The position numbers were made by a program, and so were the translations under genes. DNA of 64,000 nucleotides from Bradyrhizobium sp. CCBAU 53421. GTDB lineage: Bacteria; Pseudomonadota; Alphaproteobacteria; Rhizobiales; Xanthobacteraceae. Positions 55,147-62,378 of the stretch are shown piece by piece. Position 1 is the first letter of the stretch. Each line of letters starts with the position of its first letter. Location of the stretch: the NCBI RefSeq assembly GCF_015291625.1, contig NZ_CP030047.1, positions 5,084,001 through 5,148,000 on the forward strand. The letters run 5' to 3'. The notes beneath the pieces are model-generated. The model saw only the letters and a program-made list of their open reading frames with translations. It searched no databases and was not told the DNA's origin.

Positions 55147-55620
55147 CTAAATCATCTTCGCTGACTTCAAGAGGTTATACGTTCCGCGATTGCGCTCGAT
55201 GCGGTCGATGTGAGCCTCGTCGGTGATCGCCGGATCAAGCGTTGGCGGATTCATTTTCTTGCCGACGCGGACGAGCTTGCCAATGCGCTCGCGACCGTCT
55301 TCATCTGTGAGCTGATCCATCAGCCAGGCGTCGCCATTAGAGATTTTGAAATGCGACGGCGCGTTGGCTGCTTTTGGCAGATTGTGAAGATGGTCAGCGA
55401 TTGCTCTCAAAACTTCCTCGCCGACTGCATCAGCGTCGTCGTTGCTGTTTAGCAAGTAACGAAGCGCCCTCGCCTCGGCCTCTCTACCGCGGTCTATGAC
55501 GGCGCGGATCACTTTTGCTGAAACTTCCTTACCGTCCTTGTTGCGGTGACGCTGCTTGGTCTGCAATTTGGCGCGGAGATCGCGAAGAAGCTCCAGCGTG
55601 CCATCGTCCACCACAATCAT
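55147..55620 (-). CDS. Unknown protein coupled to the integrase
   Basis: 157 residues, ATG overlapping the integrase stop (ATGA). It is helical and charged (LRDLRAKLQTKQRHRNKDGK, ARALRYLLNSNDDADAVGEE) with a basic C-terminal part (IGKLVRVGKKMNPPTLDP). No motif identified. Its coupling to the integrase suggests a recombination or immunity role. Confidence 0.55.
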   Translation of the reverse strand: MIVVDDGTLELLRDLRAKLQTKQRHRNKDGKEVSAKVIRAVIDRGREAEARALRYLLNSNDDADAVGEEVLRAIADHLHNLPKAANAPSHFKISNGDAWLMDQLTDEDGRERIGKLVRVGKKMNPPTLDPAITDEAHIDRIERNRGTYNLLKSAKMI

Positions 55621-56876
55621 GTCGCGCTCGCCTTCGCAAACTGAAGGACGTTTGCAGCGGGCGGATTGATGATGCTGTCGAGAAGATTGGACAGCCGCTC
55701 TAGAGCATCTTTGCGCTGATCTGCGTAACCCCAGCGGTCGTATACTTCGCGAACGCCGGTCAACTTATGCCCGACGACCATCTCGGCGATGTCGGGCGTG
55801 ACCTTGGCGCGCGACATGAGGGTTCTGGCTGTGCGACGAAGATCATGCAGCGTCCAGTGCTCCATAGGAGGCAATCCAGCATCCTTGCGTTGCTTCGTGA
55901 TTACCTTGTCCAGTTCCGCTTTGCCCTTGCTGAAGCCGCTATAAGGCTTCTCTCCTCCCGTTCTGGCACCGAACTTATATCCCTTGGTCTTGGGCAGCAT
56001 CTCCAGCACGCGCGGCGTCAAGTAGACGTAATGCGTCCCCTGGTTCTTGTAGCGACCGGCTGGAATGATCAGTTCGTTTTCGCCCTCGATTTCTCTGTCG
56101 TGCATCTGTGCGATGTCGCTGCGGCGCTGGCCAGTGTAAAGCAGGCTTCGCACGAGATCAGCAAATGCAACTGGCACCTTGTCAGATTGAAGAGCGGTCC
56201 AAAGCGTACGGATTTCATCGTCGCTTAGAGTGCGCTCGCGGGCTTTTGAAGCGCTCCGCACCATCTTGGAAATGATGGGGCTCTTGTATTTGCTATTTTG
56301 GCCTTCGTACCAATTTAGAGCCGCTCGGAGATTGGCGAATACGCGGTCCCGCGCGACCTCGCCGGCAGACTTAGCAACGCTCTTGAGCATGACATGAATG
56401 TGGTCCCTATCCAGTTCCGAAATCGGCGTTGATCCTACCGCCGGCCGAATATGGTTCTTGAACATCTTTTCAATTGCTGTTGCCGATCGCAGTTTCGGCC
56501 TCACCCACTCCACAAGGTAGCTATCGAGAACGGCATTTAGGGTGTTCTTTTTCTTGTCCCGAACTGCCGCCTCGGCAACCTGCTTCGCCTTGTCGTCGTT
56601 GTAGGGATCTTCCCGGTTCTCCACCCGCACCGCTAGCGCGCGGGCATCCTTGCGAGCTCGCTCAGCGGTGTAATGGCTCCGACCGTGAACACCCAAACTG
56701 ATCCATCGCTGCGGCTTGCCTTTGATTCGATACCGGAAACCGTAGGTGATTGCTCCGGTCGGCAAGCGCCGGGCCATGAACCCGTCAATGTCGGTATCGA
56801 CGATCCTGTCGCCGGCAGACAAGGCCTCTACCTCAGTCTTTGTGATCCTCACCTTGACGGATTTGTTTCGTTGCAT
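55617..56876 (-). CDS. int: Tyrosine recombinase (site-specific integrase)
   Basis: 419 residues from ATG 56876; a TTG two codons upstream is possible. The N-terminal part (about 25-95) is the arm-binding DUF4102-like domain (DIDGFMARRLPTGAITYGFR), then a core-binding SAM-like domain (NAVLDSYLVEWVRPKLRSAT). The catalytic domain has R251 in YTGQRRSDIAQM, H344 and R347 in LHDLRRTART, H370 in VGHKLTG and nucleophile Y379 in REVYDRWGY. All catalytic residues are present, so it should be active at tRNA-Lys. It reads inward from the right repeat, 180 bases from attR. Confidence 0.95.
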   Translation of the reverse strand: MQRNKSVKVRITKTEVEALSAGDRIVDTDIDGFMARRLPTGAITYGFRYRIKGKPQRWISLGVHGRSHYTAERARKDARALAVRVENREDPYNDDKAKQVAEAAVRDKKKNTLNAVLDSYLVEWVRPKLRSATAIEKMFKNHIRPAVGSTPISELDRDHIHVMLKSVAKSAGEVARDRVFANLRAALNWYEGQNSKYKSPIISKMVRSASKARERTLSDDEIRTLWTALQSDKVPVAFADLVRSLLYTGQRRSDIAQMHDREIEGENELIIPAGRYKNQGTHYVYLTPRVLEMLPKTKGYKFGARTGGEKPYSGFSKGKAELDKVITKQRKDAGLPPMEHWTLHDLRRTARTLMSRAKVTPDIAEMVVGHKLTGVREVYDRWGYADQRKDALERLSNLLDSIINPPAANVLQFAKASAT

Positions 56877-56893
56877 TTTCAACCCCGTGATTT

Positions 56894-56930
56894 TTTGAGG
56901 GAACGCATTCCCTTGCTATACCCTCACGAG
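56894..56930. promoter_or_regulatory. Repeated GAGGGAA motifs before the integrase
   Basis: TGAGGGAA (56896-56903), an inverted copy TTCCCTT (56908-56914) and CCCTCA (56921-56926) crowd the integrase leader. Related copies lie near attL (42163-42183), at 51194-51213 as a direct pair and at 51659-51668. They could be integrase arm sites or operators of an element regulator. Confidence 0.35.
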
Positions 56931-57057
56931 ATCGGCAATTCAATGCAAATCGCTGCATTCCCCCGAATGTTGTTGAAATGCATTAGATTCAATGATTTAC
57001 TGGCGACCATTGCGTTTATTGAGCAGAAACAAGGTCTTGTCGGAGGGCAGGCTATGC

Positions 57058-57105
57058 GACTTTTAATCATGGGGTCGAGGGTTCGAGTCCCTCCGCGCTC
57101 ACCAA
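57058..57105 (+). other. attR core (48-bp direct repeat)
   Basis: Identical to 42056-42103, starting GACTTTTAATCATGGGG and ending CACCAA. It is only the 3' half of the tRNA; the bases before it do not make a D-arm, so no second tRNA gene is present. Confidence 0.92.
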
Positions 57106-57175
57106 GCAAATTCAATAGCTTAGACGAAAATTCGATAAGCCTAAAAATCTGCCGTATGGGCAGTGTGTTGGCAAA

Positions 57176-57610
57176 TTGAATGCAGTGTCAGCGGTCTCAA
57201 ATGCCAGTAAAAATTCTGGAAAAAAAGACTTCGAGCGGACCGTAGAAATCCCTAACGGCTCCGTCGTCACCCTCAGGTTGGACGAGGAATTGTACAGCGT
57301 CGAAGCGTTCACAGAGGAAGGCGAGCGGATAGGGGAACTATCGTTTTCCCAAGCAGAGAGCGACGATCAGTACACGGCGCCCTATTGGCGCTTTATGTGG
57401 GCTCACTTGGATTTCCTGGGCGACAAGTTCAAAAAGCAGGGTATCGGGCGAGCCGCTTTGGAAATGTGGCATGAATGCTCTCGGGAGAAGGCCGTTGTCG
57501 CGCGCAATGACGGGATAACCCGGGAGGATGGCAGCAGTCATCTAACAGGTGATGCTCCAGGCTTTGTCGACCGGATGGTCCAAGAAGGACTGCTGCTGTA
57601 CGAGAACTAA
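57176..57610 (+). CDS. Possible GNAT-like protein
   Basis: 144 residues from TTG 57176; no good ribosome site is seen and a GTG at 57185 is an alternative. An EEGERIGELSFSQAE strand and YWRFMWAHLDFLGDKFKKQG-IGRAALEMW resemble motif A of GNAT acetyltransferases (Q-x-x-G-x-A). The acceptor-binding half is short. The region is AT-richer than the chromosome nearby, so it may be older mobile DNA outside the present repeat. Confidence 0.5.
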   Translation: MNAVSAVSNASKNSGKKDFERTVEIPNGSVVTLRLDEELYSVEAFTEEGERIGELSFSQAESDDQYTAPYWRFMWAHLDFLGDKFKKQGIGRAALEMWHECSREKAVVARNDGITREDGSSHLTGDAPGFVDRMVQEGLLLYEN

Positions 57611-57946
57611 ACGCGCGGCGATTCGCGGTCGAGCTCCAAACACCGGCAAGACTTAACGCGACCAACTGGCGGCTTTCACACTGCTTGCTGTGTGAATCGT
57701 GCATAACGGATCATCTGACTTAACGTCGGCGGCCGCGGCCCTACGATGCACGCGCTCGGTGAAAGAGCAGAAGGCCGGTGTCGGAAGCACCGGCCTTCCA
57801 TTGCTCACTGAGCTGGCGCGCCCAAGGAGGTGGGTCCAGGGCAATGCTCTGGACCCCCTCAACCTTGCATCAGGGTAGCTTGCCCGGCAACGGCCTTTGG
57901 TTTTTTCCACACCCGTCCACACGGCTTCGACGCTAAAGTGCAGCCG
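57611..57946. other. Intergenic region with two hairpins
   Basis: It holds TTCACAC-tgcttgct-GTGTGAA (57675-57696) and AAGGCCGGTG-tcggaag-CACCGGCCTT (57771-57797). The second is a plausible terminator shape for the upstream gene, though without a long T run. I see no gene in this stretch. Confidence 0.5.
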
Positions 57947-58342
57947 ATGAACCCTGACCTCCCCGCCCTCGCTGGCATCCTCGCCGATTGGCTCGAGCCG
58001 GCTCGCAATATTCCGGCCGTGTACCTGTTCGGCAGCCGTGTCCGAGGCGATCACAGGCCTAACAGCGACGTCGACCTCCGACTGTTCATCGATGAATGGC
58101 GCAACCTGGAGCGGGCGGACATGGATTGGTGGGCCAAGGAAAACGAAACAGATTTCGCCCTGCTCAAGAGCAGGCTCCCTGGTCCGCTGGCCATCCACCG
58201 TGAACAGTCGGATGACGCCGATCGTGCTATCGGTACTCGTGTTGGGCCGGGTCGTATGCGTGTGGACGCCACCGAAAAGAAAGCAGGCGCGCGGCCCGTA
58301 CCCCGCCCCTCCGCCGGAGCCTCGTGGCATAGCCGTTGCTGA
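57947..58342 (+). CDS. Nucleotidyltransferase (MNT) domain protein
   Basis: 131 residues from ATG 57947. The catalytic signature is intact: YLFGSRVRGDHRPNSDVDLR gives GSR...SDVDL with two aspartates, as in minimal nucleotidyltransferases of the MNT-HEPN toxin-antitoxin type. The rest is a short helical part and a basic tail (DATEKKAGARPVPRP). No HEPN gene is adjacent, so it is an orphan antitoxin-like protein or a fragment. A strong hairpin terminator follows at 58384. Confidence 0.75.
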   Translation: MNPDLPALAGILADWLEPARNIPAVYLFGSRVRGDHRPNSDVDLRLFIDEWRNLERADMDWWAKENETDFALLKSRLPGPLAIHREQSDDADRAIGTRVGPGRMRVDATEKKAGARPVPRPSAGASWHSRC

Positions 58343-58354
58343 TATTCATCCGCT

Positions 58355-58440
58355 GGGATTGCAGTCCCCAGATTGAAACAGGGCGCCGCCGGGACAAATC
58401 ATTTCGGGCCCGGCGGCGTATCTTTTTGGGATTGGCGAGA
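58355..58440 (+). terminator. Hairpin terminator, second copy of the duplicated intergenic element
   Basis: CGCCGCCGGG (58384-58393) pairs with CCCGGCGGCG (58409-58418) and is followed by tatctttttggg. The flanks on both sides (CTGGGATTgCAG before, TTTTTGGGA after) match those at 42345-42440. Confidence 0.7.
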
Positions 58441-58567
58441 CAGCCCGCGGCGGTGGCTCATCAGTCGCACGTGATACCCGTCACGGATCGGCAGCTCAGC
58501 CTCCCCTATCGTCTTCCCACAGTTGACAGGAAGGTCCCGATCACCGGGGCGACCAGGAGAGACTGAT

Positions 58568-58771
58568 ATGAACATCGATCGCGAATTGAGCCTAGATCAG
58601 CTGGAGCAAGCCTCTGGAGGCGTTGGTCCCATCGTCATGTGGCTGGTGGGCGTTGCCGGGGGCGTCGTTGGAAATGCGATCTACGACGGACTGAAGTCGG
58701 GTGATCTCCAGAAGGGAATCGATCCGGTGGGCATGGCCCAGCAGTACGCGAACCAGCAGAAGGGCCGTTGA
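58568..58771 (+). CDS. Small peptide with double-glycine leader (bacteriocin-like)
   Basis: 67 residues from ATG 58568, with AGGAGA seven bases upstream. Residues 1-18 (MNIDRELSLDQLEQASGG) fit the double-glycine leader consensus LSxxELxxVSGG used by peptidase-containing ABC exporters. The remaining core starts VGPIVMWLVGVAGGVVGNAI, a Gly/Val-rich hydrophobic helix, and ends with a polar tail (QQYANQQKGR). This is the layout of class II microcins or bacteriocins. No exporter or immunity gene is seen in the window. Confidence 0.6.
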   Translation: MNIDRELSLDQLEQASGGVGPIVMWLVGVAGGVVGNAIYDGLKSGDLQKGIDPVGMAQQYANQQKGR

Positions 58772-58984
58772 AAGCCTCCAATCGCGGCCTTCAAAAGTGC
58801 ATTGTTGTCGGGCGGCGGTCGTTGAAAACCCGCCGGCGCGAACCGGCGGCTCGTTGTTCACCGCCTCAGCCGCCGGCGGTGTGCCGCCAGCCGCTGCCGG
58901 TTACGCTTCCGGTACGATCGTCGAGGGCGTTTCACGAGCAACGCTTGAACATGAGCCTCATGTCCTCCACGACCGTGGGTGCGC

Positions 58985-59356
58985 TTAGAACTTCCGTCCG
59001 GAAGAATCCATTTTTCTGCATTCCCCGCTGACCGCAAGGGATTTCCCTTCCGACGACAGGGTTTTGGTAGCTTTGCCGGACTGTCGGGAAATTGTGATCG
59101 AAAGCGAAGCTACGTGATCCTTTCCCCCAATAGTGATGTTTGCCGAGCCATCGAAGGCGAAGGAATCGTCGTTAACTCTCCAACCTCGTGCAGCGTCGAC
59201 ATAGTATTGAAGGGTCGACGCGGCCATGTTCCAGTCGTCAGTTGAAGCGGGTGGAAAGTCGCACTCCAATGCTGCGACCACAGTTTGCGCGTGACCTGCC
59301 AGGGGCAGCGCTCCCAAGGCCAGAAGCGATAGAAATCCATTTCGTATGACTTGCAC
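58985..59356 (-). CDS. Exported protein of unknown function
   Basis: 123 residues from GTG 59356 with AGGAG upstream. A signal peptide (VIRNGFLSLLALGALPLAGH to AQ) is followed by a beta-rich domain with two Cys (ALECDFPP, SGECRKMD), likely disulphide-bonded in the periplasm. No family recognised. Confidence 0.6.
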   Translation of the reverse strand: MQVIRNGFLSLLALGALPLAGHAQTVVAALECDFPPASTDDWNMAASTLQYYVDAARGWRVNDDSFAFDGSANITIGGKDHVASLSITISRQSGKATKTLSSEGKSLAVSGECRKMDSSGRKF

Positions 59357-59491
59357 GTAAGAACTCCTCGAAGCGCTTATCGCATATCGATTGACGACCG
59401 GACGATCTCACCAATCCTGCATCTTAGTTTCGTAACTGGATTGATGCCATCCGCAATGTGCGGCCAGCCACCGCAAATGTCGGCTACCAGC

Positions 59492-59737
59492 TCACGGGTC
59501 CACCGTCAGCGGCAGCTCGCCCTGACCGCCCGTCCAGTCGATGATCTCGAGCTGCAGCCCGCGCTTCAGCATCTCGGCCTCGAGACTGCCGGCATGGCGT
59601 TTCCACTCGGGCGTCGCGCGGACGCGGAATTTCGGCTCTTCGCCGTTGGCCTCGAATTCATCGTCGGCCTTGAGCGCGCCGCGGATGGCTTCGTACATCA
59701 TCTTCAGGCTGGCGTCGGTGAAGGCGCCGTAGTCCAT
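59492..59737 (-). CDS. Small conserved-type protein, unknown
   Basis: 81 residues, ATG 59737 after GAGGGAGA. Sequence begins MDYGAFTDASLKMMYEAIRG and contains FRVRATPEWKRHAGSLEAEM. It is cytosolic and mixed helix/strand. Function unknown. Confidence 0.6.
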   Translation of the reverse strand: MDYGAFTDASLKMMYEAIRGALKADDEFEANGEEPKFRVRATPEWKRHAGSLEAEMLKRGLQLEIIDWTGGQGELPLTVDP

Positions 59738-59768
59738 CGGTCGTCTCCCTCAGCACGGTGAGACGCAA

Positions 59769-59799
59769 AAGGCCGCCACGAAACTTCCCGTGGCGGCCT
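59769..59799 (-). terminator. Intrinsic terminator after the YihY/BrkB operon
   Basis: GGCCGCCACG and CGTGGCGGCC pair around an eight-base loop; on the minus strand the stem is followed by TTTTGCG. It lies 92 bases beyond the stop of the YihY gene at 59891. Confidence 0.75.
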
Positions 59800-59890
59800 T
59801 CTGCTAGCGGCCCATCCAGACGGCCCGAAATGACGTTGCGCGAGTCGGGTTAATGAAAGCTTGCAGCCTTTGCCGTGAACGTCGGTCTCG

Positions 59891-60976
59891 CTATGTCGCC
59901 CTGCCGACCGTGTCGGCCATTGTCGCGCCACGCGCACCGAGCGGCTTGCGGACGCCCTCGGTCGAATCGATGGCGGTTTGATGCTCGATCTCCGAGTTCA
60001 GCTCGGCGCCGCACAGCACGATGATGGCGGACATCCACATCCAGGTCATCAGGCCGATGGCCGCGCCGAGCGAGCCGTAGGTCGCGTTGTAATTGCCGAA
60101 ATTCGCAAGATACCAGGAGAGCAGCGACGAGCCGATCAGCCACAGCACGGCCGCAGCGACGGCGCCGACGCTGAGCCATTGCCAGCGCGGCTTGGTTCGG
60201 CTGGGGCCATAGCGGTAAAGCACCGCAAGCGCGGTGAGGAGCAGCAGCACCAGGATCGGCCACCGTCCGAACCGGACGACGAGCTCGGCCCGTGTGCCCA
60301 GCCCAACCTGCTGCAGCAGAAGCGGGACGACGACCACCGCTGCGACCATCAGCATGATCGCGATGAGCGCTGCGACGGTGAACGAAAGAGACATCAGATT
60401 GAGCTTGAAGAAGCCGCGCTTTTCCTTCTCCTCGTAGACGACGTTGAGTGCATCGAAGACCGCCTTCATGCCGGCATTGGCGCTCCAGATCGCGATCAGC
60501 AGGCCGATCGCAAAGGTCAGGCCAAGCGTCGAAGTGCCCTTCGCCAGCACGCGGGCGATCTGGTCCTGGACGATCGCGAACGAGCCTTCCGGCAGCATCA
60601 GCGCCAGGCTCTGCAGATTGGATGAGATCGTGGATGGATCGGCGAACAGGCCGTAACTCGAAACCAGCGCGGTGATCGCCGGGAAGATCGCCAGCAGGCC
60701 GTAGAACACGACGCCGGCGGCGGTCGCCAGCAGCCGGTCCTCGTCGATCTGCTGATAGGTTCGAAGCAAGATGTCCTTCCAGCCGGCGCCTGGAATCTGA
60801 CGCGGCGTCTCGGCCAGCCGGCCACGATCCTGCGTTTCGGCCCGCGCCGGCTCGGTGTCCAGCTCCCGTTTTACCGGTGTCTCCGATCCGGACACGTATC
60901 GATAGATCGCCAAGGTCGCCAGAGCAGTTGCACCGGCGAGCATCAGGTCGTTTGGCCACGTGGAGCGCTGCGCCAT
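59891..60976 (-). CDS. YihY/BrkB family inner-membrane protein
   Basis: 361 residues with about six transmembrane segments. The family motifs are AAGVVFYGLLAIFPAITALV near residue 85, a LLIAIWSANAGMKAVFDALN segment near 160 and GAAIGLMTWMWMSAIIVLCG near 310. The family was once called ribonuclease BN but is now regarded as an uncharacterised envelope protein. Two bases separate it from the stop of the upstream gene, so they form an operon. Confidence 0.9.
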   Translation of the reverse strand: MAQRSTWPNDLMLAGATALATLAIYRYVSGSETPVKRELDTEPARAETQDRGRLAETPRQIPGAGWKDILLRTYQQIDEDRLLATAAGVVFYGLLAIFPAITALVSSYGLFADPSTISSNLQSLALMLPEGSFAIVQDQIARVLAKGTSTLGLTFAIGLLIAIWSANAGMKAVFDALNVVYEEKEKRGFFKLNLMSLSFTVAALIAIMLMVAAVVVVPLLLQQVGLGTRAELVVRFGRWPILVLLLLTALAVLYRYGPSRTKPRWQWLSVGAVAAAVLWLIGSSLLSWYLANFGNYNATYGSLGAAIGLMTWMWMSAIIVLCGAELNSEIEHQTAIDSTEGVRKPLGARGATMADTVGRAT

Positions 60977-60978
60977 CG

Positions 60979-61482
60979 CTAGTCCTGGATGGCGTCGTGC
61001 CGCCGCCCGAAGCGCGATGCGGCGAACCAGCCGACGAGCATGATTGCCGCCCCGGCCGCCAGTGCCTGGGTCGCGGGATCGACGCGCGTCCCCGCTGCTG
61101 ACCTGGAGGTGGCGATCAGCCGCGCCGCGACGGGCACGACGATGGCGCGCTTGAGCATGCCGGCCTGCCGGCCGGGCCGCGGCACTGCCGGTGCCGGACC
61201 CGCGAGCAGCATGCGGCCCGCCAGCAGCCCCGCAAGCCCGAGCAGCAGAAAGGCGCCTCCGACCACGGCGTATGCGATCCAGATGTCGAAATGCAGCTCA
61301 AGGGCATGGAAACCCGCGCCAACCCCGAACCCGATCGCAATCAGGAATGAGACCGCGCCGATCAGCAGGACTCCGCACGCCACCGCGTAGCCGGTCACCA
61401 GCTGGGCGATCCATCGTCGCACGTCTCCGAGATAGGAGCGGAAGACCAGGCTCAGCGAAGGCGATCGGGTGTTGACGCCCAT
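60979..61482 (-). CDS. Holin-like two-helix membrane protein
   Basis: 167 residues from ATG 61482, chosen for GAGGA eight bases upstream; ATG 61506 is the alternative. Two long hydrophobic helices (GYAVACGVLLIGAVSFLIAI and IWIAYAVVGGAFLLLGLAGL) and a third near the C-terminus (AAIMLVGWFAASRF). The layout resembles the Phage_holin_3_6/DUF1469 group often paired with YihY proteins. A role in the envelope stress response is inferred only from context. Confidence 0.6.
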   Translation of the reverse strand: MGVNTRSPSLSLVFRSYLGDVRRWIAQLVTGYAVACGVLLIGAVSFLIAIGFGVGAGFHALELHFDIWIAYAVVGGAFLLLGLAGLLAGRMLLAGPAPAVPRPGRQAGMLKRAIVVPVAARLIATSRSAAGTRVDPATQALAAGAAIMLVGWFAASRFGRRHDAIQD

Positions 61483-61675
61483 AGCGATATCCTCGGCGAT
61501 ATCCATTGCAAGTCGGCATCCGACAACCCGGCAGGATCACCGACGTTCCCTACCCCGCCACGTGTGCCGGCGCCGGCCTCGGTGAGGATGGCGATCACGA
61601 GTCCATCAGTCGCCGCTTGACGGCGTCGGCGTCGGCCGACTTCTTCGGTGCGCTGACCGTCAGCTCGACGAACGC

Positions 61676-62119
61676 CTAGCCGACTGGACGATGACTCGCG
61701 CGTGGCGGAAGAGTGCTGGGGAACGGCTGGGCCACCATGAGCGTCTCACGCTCGTTGGTTTCCAGTGCAATCTTCTGGGCCAGCATCACGTCACCAGCCA
61801 CCAGACAGCCGACCGGCCGGAAGCACCAACCGACCACGATGCGGTCCCGACCATCCACCTCGTAGACGTTGGTCGATGTCCCGTAGCAGATCCGGTATCG
61901 CTTGCCGGACTCCGAGCCGATGACGTCGAAGCGATTGGATTTTTCGAATTGCGCGCGCTGCTCCGGCGACAGCCATGCGGACAGCAACGCAAGCCCGCGC
62001 GCCTCGATGCGCTCATAGGCCTGCCAGCGGTTCCAGATCGCGGCAAGGGTCGCGTGCAACGTGCCGGCGGCGCGCCGGAGCCCAGACGGCAGGGACACCT
62101 CGCGCAGACGGGCCATCAT
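61676..62119 (-). CDS. Unknown protein
   Basis: 147 residues from ATG 62119, four bases after the preceding gene. A central beta-rich part (RFDVIGSESGKRYRICYGTS, then NVYEVDGRDRIVVGWCFRPV) is flanked by helices. It resembles small proteins that process or bind phage-like substrates, but I cannot name a family. Confidence 0.55.
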   Translation of the reverse strand: MMARLREVSLPSGLRRAAGTLHATLAAIWNRWQAYERIEARGLALLSAWLSPEQRAQFEKSNRFDVIGSESGKRYRICYGTSTNVYEVDGRDRIVVGWCFRPVGCLVAGDVMLAQKIALETNERETLMVAQPFPSTLPPRASHRPVG

Positions 62120-62123
62120 GGCG

Positions 62124-62348
62124 TCAGCCGCCGACCAGCCTGGGATAGAACAGGGTTTCCTCGGCGGTCGGATCAAGCGTGCGAACCAGCGCGGCTTCGC
62201 CGGAGGATCTCCGCACTGCGGCGGTATAGCCGTCCGACGTCAACTCGCTGAAGCGCGCATGCGCCCAGGCGAGCTGCTCACTGTCGTTGGGGTCGAACTG
62301 CTGCTTCGTGTCGCCGGAATGATCCATCACCAAGATCGTCGCCATCAT
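62124..62348 (-). CDS. Unknown small protein
   Basis: 74 residues, ATG 62348 with AAAGGAGA just upstream. It starts MMATILVMDHSGDTKQQFDP and carries RFSELTSDGYTAAVRRSSGE, typical of small single-domain cytosolic proteins in rhizobia. It is followed after four bases by 62119, so the two are one unit. Confidence 0.6.
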   Translation of the reverse strand: MMATILVMDHSGDTKQQFDPNDSEQLAWAHARFSELTSDGYTAAVRRSSGEAALVRTLDPTAEETLFYPRLVGG

Positions 62349-62378
62349 TGTCTCCTTTGAACGACATGCACAACTGCG

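Larger units (their letters stand above)
42056..57105. mobile_element. 15-kb integrative element in tRNA-Lys (prophage remnant or phage satellite)
   Basis: It is bounded by 48-bp perfect direct repeats of the tRNA-Lys 3' half, with a tyrosine integrase next to the right repeat. Genes on the minus strand from 56876 to 44355 are packed with ATGA and TGATG overlaps. They include integrase, AlpA-like regulator, RuvC-like resolvase, RepA-like ATPase, DUF5681 protein, tail-collar protein, scaffold-like protein and large terminase. No portal, capsid, tape-measure or lysis gene is recognisable. The left end holds cargo on the other strand. Confidence 0.9.

Noticed and set aside
57058..57105. Second tRNA-Lys gene
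   Set aside because: Only the 3' half is present; no acceptor or D-arm precedes it, so it is the right attachment site.
57653..58330. 225-residue minus-strand frame
   Set aside because: Antisense to the nucleotidyltransferase gene, which carries an intact catalytic signature.
58772..58990. Second bacteriocin-like peptide after the double-glycine peptide
   Set aside because: A Gly/Ala-rich reading frame exists (AAGGVPPAAAGYASG) but has no start codon with ribosome site and no leader.
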